Assembly (NCBI GenBank): GCA_017550775.1
Contig: JAFZOA010000068.1
Coordinates: forward strand, 1 to 10,072
Direction: 5' to 3'
Origin: Ruminiclostridium sp.
GTDB taxonomy: Bacteria; Bacillota_A; Clostridia; Oscillospirales; Ruminococcaceae
DNA: 10,072 nt
Below are positions 1 through 6,605 of the stretch, one piece after another; position 1 is the stretch's first letter, and every line of letters begins with the position of its first letter. The notes beneath the pieces are model-generated. The model was not told where the DNA came from. It searched no databases and was given only the letters and a program-made list of their open reading frames with translations. A program made the position numbers and the translations under genes.

Positions 1-27
1 CTCATATACTACACAGCAAAAACAAAA

Positions 28-396
28 ATGAACCTGCTCAGAAGGATAGTCTACGGAGTCGTGATGCTGTGTGTTTTCGGGACCGCGTTTTTCCCGTTCA
101 ACTTTTACAGCGAAGCTCCGACTTCTATCACGATCGATCTTCACAACGATTTCGCGATCGCTCTTATGCTTGCGACAACGGTCTCGTTTGTCCTTTCCGT
201 AATATTCGCGAAAAGCAGGAAACAGCGTATCGTCAACGCCGTTTCGATAGGATATGCGGCCGTATTTATGGTGCTGTATTTCGTGCGGTTTACGCCGCTG
301 TTCCGGACGTTTTTCATCTGGGAGAACCTTTTTATCGTCCTGCTGCTGCTTGAATTTCACGCGGAACAGTACGAAGACAATACGGAGAAGTCCTGA
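28..396 (+). CDS. small integral membrane protein, function unknown
   Basis: The 122-residue product is strongly hydrophobic, with about four likely membrane segments near residues 7-24, 41-61, 68-88 and 93-110. A basic loop (AKSRKQR, residues 61-67) lies between the second and third, and the tail is short and acidic. I do not recognise a family or any catalytic motif. The start is uncertain: the ATG at 28 has only an A-rich stretch in front of it and no clear Shine-Dalgarno sequence. The same frame is open back to base 1, so the gene may begin outside the window and be 5'-truncated here. It ends just before a strong terminator, so it is the last gene of its transcript. Confidence 0.6.
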   Translation: MNLLRRIVYGVVMLCVFGTAFFPFNFYSEAPTSITIDLHNDFAIALMLATTVSFVLSVIFAKSRKQRIVNAVSIGYAAVFMVLYFVRFTPLFRTFFIWENLFIVLLLLEFHAEQYEDNTEKS

Positions 397-405
397 CCGG
401 AAACA

Positions 406-445
406 AAGCCCGCACAGACGATTATGCCTGTGCGGGCTTATTTTT
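406..445. terminator. bidirectional Rho-independent terminator
   Basis: A perfect 12-bp stem (AAGCCCGCACAG at 406-417 and CTGTGCGGGCTT at 428-439) encloses a 10-base loop and is followed by ATTTTT on the plus strand. Read on the minus strand, the same stem is followed by TGTTT. It therefore probably ends both the small membrane protein gene (stop at 394-396) and the converging PAP2 gene (stop at 504-506). Confidence 0.9.
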
Positions 446-503
446 GTACCCGGAAGTATCGGCGGTCATCACGCTCTTTATTCCGTCGGTGAAGCACGTT
501 TTA

Positions 504-1415
504 TTATGATCTCATCTTTTTCGCAAGAACGAAGTCTGCGAACGCGAACATGATCGCAAGTAGCGCCCCCGCGCATATATCACTGAGGAAATGCGCGCCC
601 ATGACCATTCTTGAAATACCCACAAGAACGGCGAATACCGTGCCCGCGGTGTACAGCAGTACATTCCTGTTCCCGCGGCTTCCGTATATCTCCGCGAGGG
701 GCGGAAGCACGAAGATAAGAGACATACTCTGCAGAACGTGACCGCTCGGGAAAGAGCGGAAGTTGTTCCAGTCGAGCCCGAGCTCCCGGATAAGCTCGTC
801 CGAGCCCACAAACGGCAGATACCACGGCTGAAAGTCAACCCCGGGTATGTCTTGTATCAGAAGCCTGTAACGCGGGCGGCTGAATCCGAGCTTGAGCATC
901 CCCATGAGCATCAGCGCCGCAAGCATCACCGAACACAGCACGATAAGCCGTTTCATGAGCCGCTTGTCATATTCCTTTTTTGACGTGAAAAGCCCGACAA
1001 AGAACAGCGGATATACTCCGAAGAGAGCTCCCGCGGCTATCACAGGCGGGTTGTTTATCGTCTGCGGCAACACCCCGCCGACTGTATCTGCCGCGAACAT
1101 TGCCCACGAACAGACAACGCTTGTCGAAAGTCCGAGATACCCGCACACCACCGTCCATGCGGTCTTTTTCTTTCCGGATATGCCCGAGCTTCTCACCTGT
1201 CGGCAGATAACTCCCATGTACAGCACCCACAGCGCCATGAACGGGTACATTCCGAGAATGGTGAATACCCGCCAGAAAACATTGTCGGGGGCGTGCAGAG
1301 CCTGCGCGATAACAAGGTCGTTTTCCGTACCCACGGCTATCCCGGCTGCGCACAGCAGCGCAAGCACGACAGTCGCACAAAGCATTATCTTTTCGCTCTT
1401 ATTTTCCGGATGCAT
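504..1415 (-). CDS. PAP2-family membrane phosphatase
   Basis: This 303-residue protein has about six or more membrane helices and the phosphatase signature of the PAP2 (type 2 phosphatidic acid phosphatase) superfamily. The pieces are K175 to R182 in KLGFSRPRY, PSGH at 223-226 with the general acid/base His226, and SR-x5-H-x3-D at 268-279 with nucleophile His275 and Asp279. Family members remove phosphate from lipid phosphates, prenyl diphosphates or related substrates at the membrane; the substrate here cannot be told. The usual Pro that ends motif 1 (K-x6-RP) is replaced by Tyr183, a mild departure. The helices before residue 150 are additional to the catalytic core, which occupies the C-terminal half. 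The start is supported by GAGGA six bases upstream. That ribosome binding site overlaps the stop codon of the upstream phosphotransferase gene, so the two are probably translationally coupled. Confidence 0.9.
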   Translation of the reverse strand: MHPENKSEKIMLCATVVLALLCAAGIAVGTENDLVIAQALHAPDNVFWRVFTILGMYPFMALWVLYMGVICRQVRSSGISGKKKTAWTVVCGYLGLSTSVVCSWAMFAADTVGGVLPQTINNPPVIAAGALFGVYPLFFVGLFTSKKEYDKRLMKRLIVLCSVMLAALMLMGMLKLGFSRPRYRLLIQDIPGVDFQPWYLPFVGSDELIRELGLDWNNFRSFPSGHVLQSMSLIFVLPPLAEIYGSRGNRNVLLYTAGTVFAVLVGISRMVMGAHFLSDICAGALLAIMFAFADFVLAKKMRS

Positions 1416-1424
1416 AGCAAGTCC

Positions 1425-3731
1425 TCATTCTTCTGTAAAAAATACTTTTCCGAGAGTTCCGTCAACGCGTATCCGGTCACCCGTATGTATCTGCGTTGAG
1501 GCGCTCTGACAGCTCACCGCCGCAGGGATCCCGAGCTCGCGAGCGACAATGACCGCATGGGAAAGCGGTGCTCCGACATCGGTGACAAGAGCGGATATCT
1601 TCGGGAATACTCTTACCCAGCCTATGTTCGCGGCGGGAACGACAAGAATGTCACCCTGTTCGATAGTGTCAATCTCATCAATGCTTTTCAGGACACGCGC
1701 AGTTCCCTCGCACTGCCCCGCCGACCCCGCAACGCCGTTTATCACGCGGCTGTCCGTCTGCACCGCGGCCTCTCCGAAACGGTAGTAACCTCCGGGGCTG
1801 CCCGCACTTTCCCACTCCTCAGGTGTGAAACGCCCGCATATCATGCTCGGGAAATTCGGCATGGTCATCTGCTTTTCGTAGTTCTTACGCCTTGCCGGTA
1901 TCTTTGCGGTGCAGCTCTCGTCACCCGCAAGAAGCTCCTTCACCTCTTCGATGTACAACATGAAAATGTCGTCACCGAGCCCTGTGAGCGCTCCCGCTCG
2001 GAGAAGGTATTCGCGTATGACGCAGAAAAGCCTCAGCGCGTCGCTTCTTATCGTCTCTCTTCCCGCAACGGAGGCAGCGTATTTTTTCAGGATACGGCCG
2101 ATCTTTGCACTCTGTGACGGGTACTTTTCCCTGAACTCGCCGAGCGCTTCCTCGCAGCGTTTTTCCTGCGCGGATTTCATAGCGTATGCGTCAACGCCGG
2201 AGCGCCTGTAATCCTCGATCACGTTGTCGGGGAAGCTTTCGTTTTCGTACGGGAACGGTATCGAGAGCTCCATTTCGTCGGCGTCGCGGTGACCGTATTT
2301 TAACGTGTATTCCTCGCGCGTCATTATCCCCGCGATGATATCTGCGATACCGAGCAGAGGCCCCAGACTCTCGATATTGCCCTTTCCCGAGCAGTCTGAC
2401 ATGAGCCTGTCGGCAAGCTCCGTTCCGCATATTTTTTCGATCTTTTCTCTCGTTCTGAAAAGCGAGCGCACATCAAGCCCGCCCATTATCGCGGACAGAG
2501 ATCCGCTCATGAACGGCTCACATTCATTGTTCCATATATCGAGAAGCTCGCTTTTGCTCTCCGCCTTCCGCAGCATTCCGATCATCTCAAGGCTTATCCC
2601 GGTGAAGTTCCCCTTTAATTTTTTGGGCTTGTATTTCGGGTTTTTCTTCCGGAAGGATCCCTTGATGATATTTCCTGCCGCTTTGCGCAGCAGCTTCCTG
2701 TCATACGGATAAACGGGTATCTCGGTATCGGGTATGCCGCCTGCGAGCTCTTTTATTATCCCGAAAGCCTTCTCCTTTTTTACGCCGAATGACATTATCA
2801 TTGAGCAGATACCGCTGATATTCAGATAAAGCTGACCGCAGACATTCGAGATAAGTGGTATGCCGATCACCGACGAGATCATATTCACCATTCCGAACGT
2901 CACAGGTGAAACAGGGCGGAGAAAGATCTCACCGACATTTGTTTTTGAGAGAAGAAGTTCCCCGCACAGCGAATCGTTTATGTCATAATCATCATAGTTG
3001 TTGCGGGAAAGTGTGGTTATGGGTCTTGACTGGAGTATATAAACGCGCCCGCCGGAGACTGCCCATTCGATGTCTTTCGGGACTCCGTCAGAAGCGATCT
3101 TTTTTGCGTATCCGAACAGCTTTTTTGCGTAGGGTGCCATTTCCGGGCTGCCGCTGTAAGCGTACCTGACGGCATCTATCTCAAATTCCCCGTCCACGCC
3201 CTCGCCCGAGACGAGCTTCTCACCGGCTCCGCGTACAAAGCTTCCCGTCATCCTGCCCCGGCTCGCGCTTATCGGATCGGCAGTAAAGAGTACGCCCGCA
3301 TAGTCGGGAGCGATGTACTGCTGGATAACTACTGCGGTACCGCCCGCCTGCGTTCCTCTCTCCTTTGCGTACACGCCGACGCGCTCGTTATCCGCCGAAG
3401 CTGCGACAGTCAGCACCGCTTTCTCTATATCCGCAGGTCTGACATCGAGAACCGTTTCGTAAGCGCCCGCAAAGGAATCCTCCGCGCCGTCCTCGCCGAC
3501 AGCCGACGATCTCACCGCGTATGTGCGGCTGCCCGATGAAAGCTTCCTGACGAGCTGTGCGAGCTCATCCGCGGCTTCGCTTTTCATCTTTCCTCCCTCG
3601 AACGCCTGTGCTGCGATGACATACCCATGCGGTACGGGAAGTCCCATACGGGACATTCTGCCGAGGCTGTCCGCTTTTCCTCCGATGTCACATCCGGCTC
3701 CGACAGCCGTTTTCAAGTCAAAAATATACAT
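1425..3731 (-). CDS. PEP-synthase / rifampicin-phosphotransferase-like enzyme
   Basis: The 768-residue protein has the three-part layout of ATP-dependent dikinases of the PEP synthase and rifampicin phosphotransferase (Rph) type. An N-terminal ATP-grasp region (about 1-240) contains GGKADSLG with Lys19, AVRSSAVGEDGAEDSFAGAY at 72-91, GVLFTADP at 146-153 and IEWAV...YILQSRPIT at 221-239. A middle acceptor-binding region (about 250-640) carries NVGEIFLRPVSPVTF and KYGHRDADEMELS. A C-terminal swivelling domain has LVTDVGAPLSHAVIVAREL with phospho-acceptor His725. In the family, ATP loads the histidine and the phosphate is passed to the acceptor. The acceptor here is unknown: the middle region resembles Rph more than pyruvate-using PEP synthase, and the length is shorter than Listeria Rph (about 870). 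ATG 3731 is chosen because it lies one base after the repressor stop with GGGTGA in front; an in-frame ATG at 3758 would overlap the repressor by 26 bases. A resistance function is possible but not shown. Confidence 0.85.
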   Translation of the reverse strand: MYIFDLKTAVGAGCDIGGKADSLGRMSRMGLPVPHGYVIAAQAFEGGKMKSEAADELAQLVRKLSSGSRTYAVRSSAVGEDGAEDSFAGAYETVLDVRPADIEKAVLTVAASADNERVGVYAKERGTQAGGTAVVIQQYIAPDYAGVLFTADPISASRGRMTGSFVRGAGEKLVSGEGVDGEFEIDAVRYAYSGSPEMAPYAKKLFGYAKKIASDGVPKDIEWAVSGGRVYILQSRPITTLSRNNYDDYDINDSLCGELLLSKTNVGEIFLRPVSPVTFGMVNMISSVIGIPLISNVCGQLYLNISGICSMIMSFGVKKEKAFGIIKELAGGIPDTEIPVYPYDRKLLRKAAGNIIKGSFRKKNPKYKPKKLKGNFTGISLEMIGMLRKAESKSELLDIWNNECEPFMSGSLSAIMGGLDVRSLFRTREKIEKICGTELADRLMSDCSGKGNIESLGPLLGIADIIAGIMTREEYTLKYGHRDADEMELSIPFPYENESFPDNVIEDYRRSGVDAYAMKSAQEKRCEEALGEFREKYPSQSAKIGRILKKYAASVAGRETIRSDALRLFCVIREYLLRAGALTGLGDDIFMLYIEEVKELLAGDESCTAKIPARRKNYEKQMTMPNFPSMICGRFTPEEWESAGSPGGYYRFGEAAVQTDSRVINGVAGSAGQCEGTARVLKSIDEIDTIEQGDILVVPAANIGWVRVFPKISALVTDVGAPLSHAVIVARELGIPAAVSCQSASTQIHTGDRIRVDGTLGKVFFTEE

Positions 3732-3732
3732 A

Positions 3733-4308
3733 TCAGTCACCCAGCATTCTCTCAACATTGTCGCAGACGAATTTTTTCAGCACATCGTCATTCATCAGAT
3801 CAATACCGCATACATCCCGTATTTCCTCGTGCCGTAGCACCGCGAGCTCGTGTATGCTCGAAAGCTCGAATGCGATAAGCCGACATTCGCCTTCCGATCT
3901 GCGCCCGCCGAAATGCTCCGTTATGAATTGCAGGCTCGATCGCTTATCGCCGATCTTTCTTGTCACGAGGGTGTATTTTGTGAGCGCCTTGCAGTACTTG
4001 AAATAAGAGAGCATAAGCTTCATCGTTCTGTAATGAGCTTCCACAAGCTTTTCCTTTGGCGAAAGTCCGCCGGTCATTATCTCGCCGAGAGAGGGGTCAA
4101 GCTTAAGCGCGCTGCGGTGTATTTTTGAGTAAACTTCGTACAGAAGTTCTTCCCGCGAACCGAAGCAATAGTTTATCATAGCAAGATTAACACCGGCTTT
4201 CTGCGTTATAGCCCGGGCGGTAACCTTATCCAGGTCGTCACATTCGACCATGAGCTTTTCCGCAGCGTCAATGAGTGCGGCTCTGGTTTTTTCAAGATCG
4301 CGCTTCAT
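3733..4308 (-). CDS. TetR/AcrR-family transcriptional repressor
   Basis: The 191-residue protein starts with a TetR-type DNA-binding domain. Residues 4-60 form the helical bundle, with the helix-turn-helix near 29-50 (VTARAITQKAGVNLAMINYC) followed by the typical FGSREELLYEVY. The rest is a helical ligand-binding and dimerisation region without a recognisable ligand signature. The start at 4308 is preferred over the in-frame ATG at 4320 because GGAGGG lies five bases ahead of it, while the upstream ATG would overlap that ribosome binding site. It is the first gene of the operon and is followed one base later by the phosphotransferase. A palindrome over its own promoter indicates autorepression, and thereby control of the two enzymes downstream. 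The inducer is unknown. Confidence 0.9.
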   Translation of the reverse strand: MKRDLEKTRAALIDAAEKLMVECDDLDKVTARAITQKAGVNLAMINYCFGSREELLYEVYSKIHRSALKLDPSLGEIMTGGLSPKEKLVEAHYRTMKLMLSYFKYCKALTKYTLVTRKIGDKRSSLQFITEHFGGRRSEGECRLIAFELSSIHELAVLRHEEIRDVCGIDLMNDDVLKKFVCDNVERMLGD

Positions 4309-4319
4309 ATAACCCTCCA

Positions 4320-4341
4320 TTAATTAAACGTGTTTAATTAA
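4320..4341. promoter_or_regulatory. probable TetR operator palindrome
   Basis: Perfect 10-bp inverted arms (TTAATTAAAC at 4320-4329 and GTTTAATTAA at 4332-4341) flank a 2-base centre. The site lies between the -10 box and the ribosome binding site of the TetR gene and covers the predicted transcription start near 4339. Size, symmetry and position are those of a classic TetR-family operator; binding itself is inferred. Confidence 0.85.
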
Positions 4342-4345
4342 CTTG

Positions 4346-4374
4346 ATTATACACCATGGACCCTCATTTGTCAA
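4346..4374 (-). promoter_or_regulatory. consensus promoter of the TetR operon
   Basis: On the minus strand a perfect TTGACA (4369-4374) is followed after exactly 17 bases by a perfect TATAAT (4346-4351). This is the full housekeeping sigma-A consensus, so the unrepressed operon should be strongly transcribed. The operator immediately downstream explains how such a strong promoter could be held off. Confidence 0.9.
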
Positions 4375-4504
4375 GAGGTATTTTTATATTTATTCAAAAT
4401 AATATGTGTCACCCCACAGTACTATATTAACGCCTTTATATTTTTGAAATGCCATAGTTTTGACAAAAACACAATATTTCTGATAGATAAAATATGCTCA
4501 GGAA

Positions 4505-4518
4505 TGTTATAATATAAT
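4505..4518 (+). promoter_or_regulatory. extended -10 promoter of the esterase gene
   Basis: TGT-TATAAT at 4505-4513 is an extended -10 element, with a second overlapping TATAAT at 4513-4518. No good -35 box stands 17 bases upstream, which extended -10 promoters tolerate. A TTGACA at 4460-4465 with TGA-TAGATA at 4481-4489 is a weaker alternative. The predicted start near 4520 leaves a leader of about 30 bases. Confidence 0.6.
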
Positions 4519-4529
4519 GACAGTAATAA

Positions 4530-4542
4530 GTGATGACATCAC
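4530..4542. promoter_or_regulatory. short palindrome in the esterase leader
   Basis: GTGATG and CATCAC form 6-bp arms around a single central A, just downstream of the predicted transcription start and upstream of the GAGGT ribosome binding site. This is a plausible small operator or hairpin, but the length is within reach of chance. Confidence 0.3.
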
Positions 4543-4552
4543 GAGGTACACT

Positions 4553-6331
4553 ATGATACGGAGAATACTTAACGCACTGCTGTTTCTTATCCTGATCGCG
4601 GTGCTTGAACTCAACAAGAACACGATCGTCGGCTGGGCAGTGTTTATCCTGCTTACGGCGGGGTATGTGTATTTACGGGAAAAGCCGCTCAAAGAGAAGA
4701 AATTCCTGCCGAGATTCGGGGCGTGGATCGGCTGGCTCGCGTCATTCGCGGCAGTGCTGATACTGACATATCCACCTGTACGGAGCATTCCCGCCGTCAG
4801 TGTCAGCGACCCGCAGACCACCGGCATCGTGACTGTCGCTCAGGGGCAGCTTACCGGCGTTTATAACGCGGACAAGACCGTCGAAGTCTATGCGGGCATC
4901 CCCTATGCACAGCCCCCGGTGGGAGAGCTTCGCTGGAAGGAGCCGCAGGACGCGCTTCCGTGGGAGGGAGTGCTCACGGCTGACACATTCGCACCCATGA
5001 GTATGCAGCCGACCAATCTGCCGATATACAATTCGTTGTCGCGGATAGTCGCGTATCACGACTACGAAATAACGCTTAACGACGATTTCGTGCCGCCCGT
5101 GAGCGAGGACTCGCTTTATCTGAACATCTGGAAACCCGCGGGAGATGTCAGCGGACTTCCGGTGCTGGTGTATGTCCACGGCGGTTCGCTCCAGACCGGT
5201 CAGCCGTGGTATGAGGATTACAGCGGCGAGGGGCTTGCGAAACAGGGCGCGGTAGTTGTGAATATGGGCTATCGGCTCGGAGTTTTCGGTTTTTTTGCGG
5301 ACGAAGAATTGCAGTCCGAATCGCCCAACGGAACGACGGGGAATTATGGACTTCTCGACCAGATAAAAGCGCTCGAATGGGTGCGGGACAACATTTCCGC
5401 ATTCGGCGGCGACCCGGACAATGTGACGCTCTCGGGGGAATCCGCGGGCGCGGCAAGTGTCAGCGCTCTGTGTACATCTCCGCTTGCCGGCGGTCTGTTC
5501 AGACGCGTGATACTCGAAAGCTCTACGGTAGCTTCCGCAAAGCCGCCGCACTCGTTCAGACTTCTCGACGAGGCACTTGACAGCGGAAAAGAGCTGAAAG
5601 CGCGGCACAACTGCGCAAATATCGCGGAGCTTCGCGCACTTCCCGCAGAGGAGCTTACACAGGAAGCCTATACACAGCACCACATCACCGTTGACGGCTA
5701 TGTCCTTACCGAAACGCCGTATGAGTCATACAGGAAAGGCATACACAACGAGGAAGCGATACTTCACGGCGCGAACTCCGAGGAAAGCGGTCCGTTCATT
5801 ATCTTCGACCACGCCGATATGGGCAATTACGAGTCGAAGATTCGCGGCTATTTCGAGGAATATGCCGACGAGATACTAAGTATTTATCCCGCATCGACCG
5901 ACGCGGAAGCCGACACATACTGGGCGGAGATCTACGGCGCGGTATTCTTCAATTACCCGCATTACTGCCTTGACAGGCTTGCCGTACAAAACGATATACC
6001 CGCTTATGAGTACCTGTTCACAAAGCACAACGGGCGGCTCGGGTGCTGGCACAGCGGCGAAATGCCATACTGCTTCGGAAACATTCCCGACAGTTCAGAG
6101 TTGTTTGACGAGAACGACAGGGCATTGAGCAGGACAATGACCGCCTACTTTCTCAATTACATGAAAACAGGCGACCCGAACGGAGCGGGACTGCCGACAT
6201 GGGATCAGAGCACAACATCTGAAAAACTCCTCGAATTCGGAGAGACAGTCGGAATGACAGATGAAACGCGGCTCGCATTGTACGACGTGCTTGACAGAAT
6301 GACAGGTTGTGAATACCGCCGCCAATATTAG
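4553..6331 (+). CDS. membrane-anchored type-B carboxylesterase
   Basis: The 592-residue protein joins an N-terminal membrane module (helices near 5-22, 25-40 and 58-75) to a complete carboxylesterase type B domain of the alpha/beta-hydrolase fold (about 88-590). Visible signatures are YAGIPYAQPPVGELRW at 113-128, the oxyanion HGG at 209-211, NYGLLDQIKALEWVRDNI at 264-281, GESAG with nucleophile Ser297, a candidate acid Glu in ANSEESG (410 or 411), and His500 in WHSGEMPYCFGNI. Relatives hydrolyse carboxylic esters. The basic loop LREKPLKEKK after the second helix suggests, by the positive-inside rule, that the enzyme domain lies outside the membrane. Typical bacterial members such as PnbA (about 490 residues) lack this anchor. 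The ATG at 4553 follows GAGGT by five bases; the in-frame ATG at 4517 sits inside the -10 region and is unlikely. The gene is divergent from the TetR operon and appears monocistronic. Confidence 0.9.
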   Translation: MIRRILNALLFLILIAVLELNKNTIVGWAVFILLTAGYVYLREKPLKEKKFLPRFGAWIGWLASFAAVLILTYPPVRSIPAVSVSDPQTTGIVTVAQGQLTGVYNADKTVEVYAGIPYAQPPVGELRWKEPQDALPWEGVLTADTFAPMSMQPTNLPIYNSLSRIVAYHDYEITLNDDFVPPVSEDSLYLNIWKPAGDVSGLPVLVYVHGGSLQTGQPWYEDYSGEGLAKQGAVVVNMGYRLGVFGFFADEELQSESPNGTTGNYGLLDQIKALEWVRDNISAFGGDPDNVTLSGESAGAASVSALCTSPLAGGLFRRVILESSTVASAKPPHSFRLLDEALDSGKELKARHNCANIAELRALPAEELTQEAYTQHHITVDGYVLTETPYESYRKGIHNEEAILHGANSEESGPFIIFDHADMGNYESKIRGYFEEYADEILSIYPASTDAEADTYWAEIYGAVFFNYPHYCLDRLAVQNDIPAYEYLFTKHNGRLGCWHSGEMPYCFGNIPDSSELFDENDRALSRTMTAYFLNYMKTGDPNGAGLPTWDQSTTSEKLLEFGETVGMTDETRLALYDVLDRMTGCEYRRQY

Positions 6332-6482
6332 ATGCGTTATCTCCTATGCGTGCTTCCTGCCCGCTTTTGGGAACCTTCTTTACTACGTCCTTTAGTTCCC
6401 TGCCCTGATATACGTTTTATAGTCTTTTTCCTTTTTTTACACATCAGACAAAAAACGTTGGTAAATTTCAACAAATCCGCTA
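6332..6482. other. intergenic stretch after the esterase
   Basis: No gene is supported. There is a 6-bp inverted repeat (GGGAAC at 6369-6374, GTTCCC at 6395-6400) with a 20-base loop but no T-run directly after it. Further on is a pyrimidine-rich run around 6425-6440 within a loose AT-rich inverted repeat (ACGTTTT near 6413 and AAAACGT near 6457). The esterase transcript may end here, but no canonical terminator is visible. Confidence 0.4.
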
Positions 6483-6511
6483 TTGATTTTTACGTCATGT
6501 TTTGGTATAAT
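6483..6511 (+). promoter_or_regulatory. promoter of the DUF4003-like gene
   Basis: TTGATT (6483-6488), a 17-base spacer and TATAAT (6506-6511) preceded by TGG give a near-consensus extended -10 promoter. Transcription from about 6518 leaves a leader of roughly 88 bases before the ATG. Confidence 0.8.
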
Positions 6512-6605
6512 ATTATATTATAGTTATTTCTCTGGTCGTATCAGGGAAACAAGCGGTCACTACACCCGACTGCAAAATATAATTATTATCAGGAGGAAAA
6601 CGACT

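Noticed and set aside
892..1509. Long plus-strand open frame opposite the PAP2 gene
   Set aside because: It is antisense to a protein with complete PAP2 motifs, has no ribosome binding site or recognisable domain, and is read as a shadow frame.
3732..3758. Upstream ATG at 3758 for the phosphotransferase
   Set aside because: It would overlap the TetR gene by 26 bases. The ATG at 3731 has a fitting GGGTGA site, and the protein there begins at the family's usual N-terminus.
4517..4552. Upstream ATG at 4517 for the esterase
   Set aside because: It lies inside the overlapping TATAAT elements and lacks a ribosome binding site; 4553 has GAGGT at proper distance.
4320..4552. Control of the esterase by the TetR palindrome
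   Set aside because: The palindrome is about 170 bases from the esterase promoter and no second copy is found near it; shared control is not supported by sequence alone.
4742..5683. Long minus-strand open frame opposite the esterase
   Set aside because: Its Arg/His/Cys-rich composition is typical of antisense frames, and the plus strand encodes an intact esterase.
6369..6400. GGGAAC/GTTCCC inverted repeat as esterase terminator
   Set aside because: The stem is only 6 bp with a 20-base loop and no T-run follows directly.
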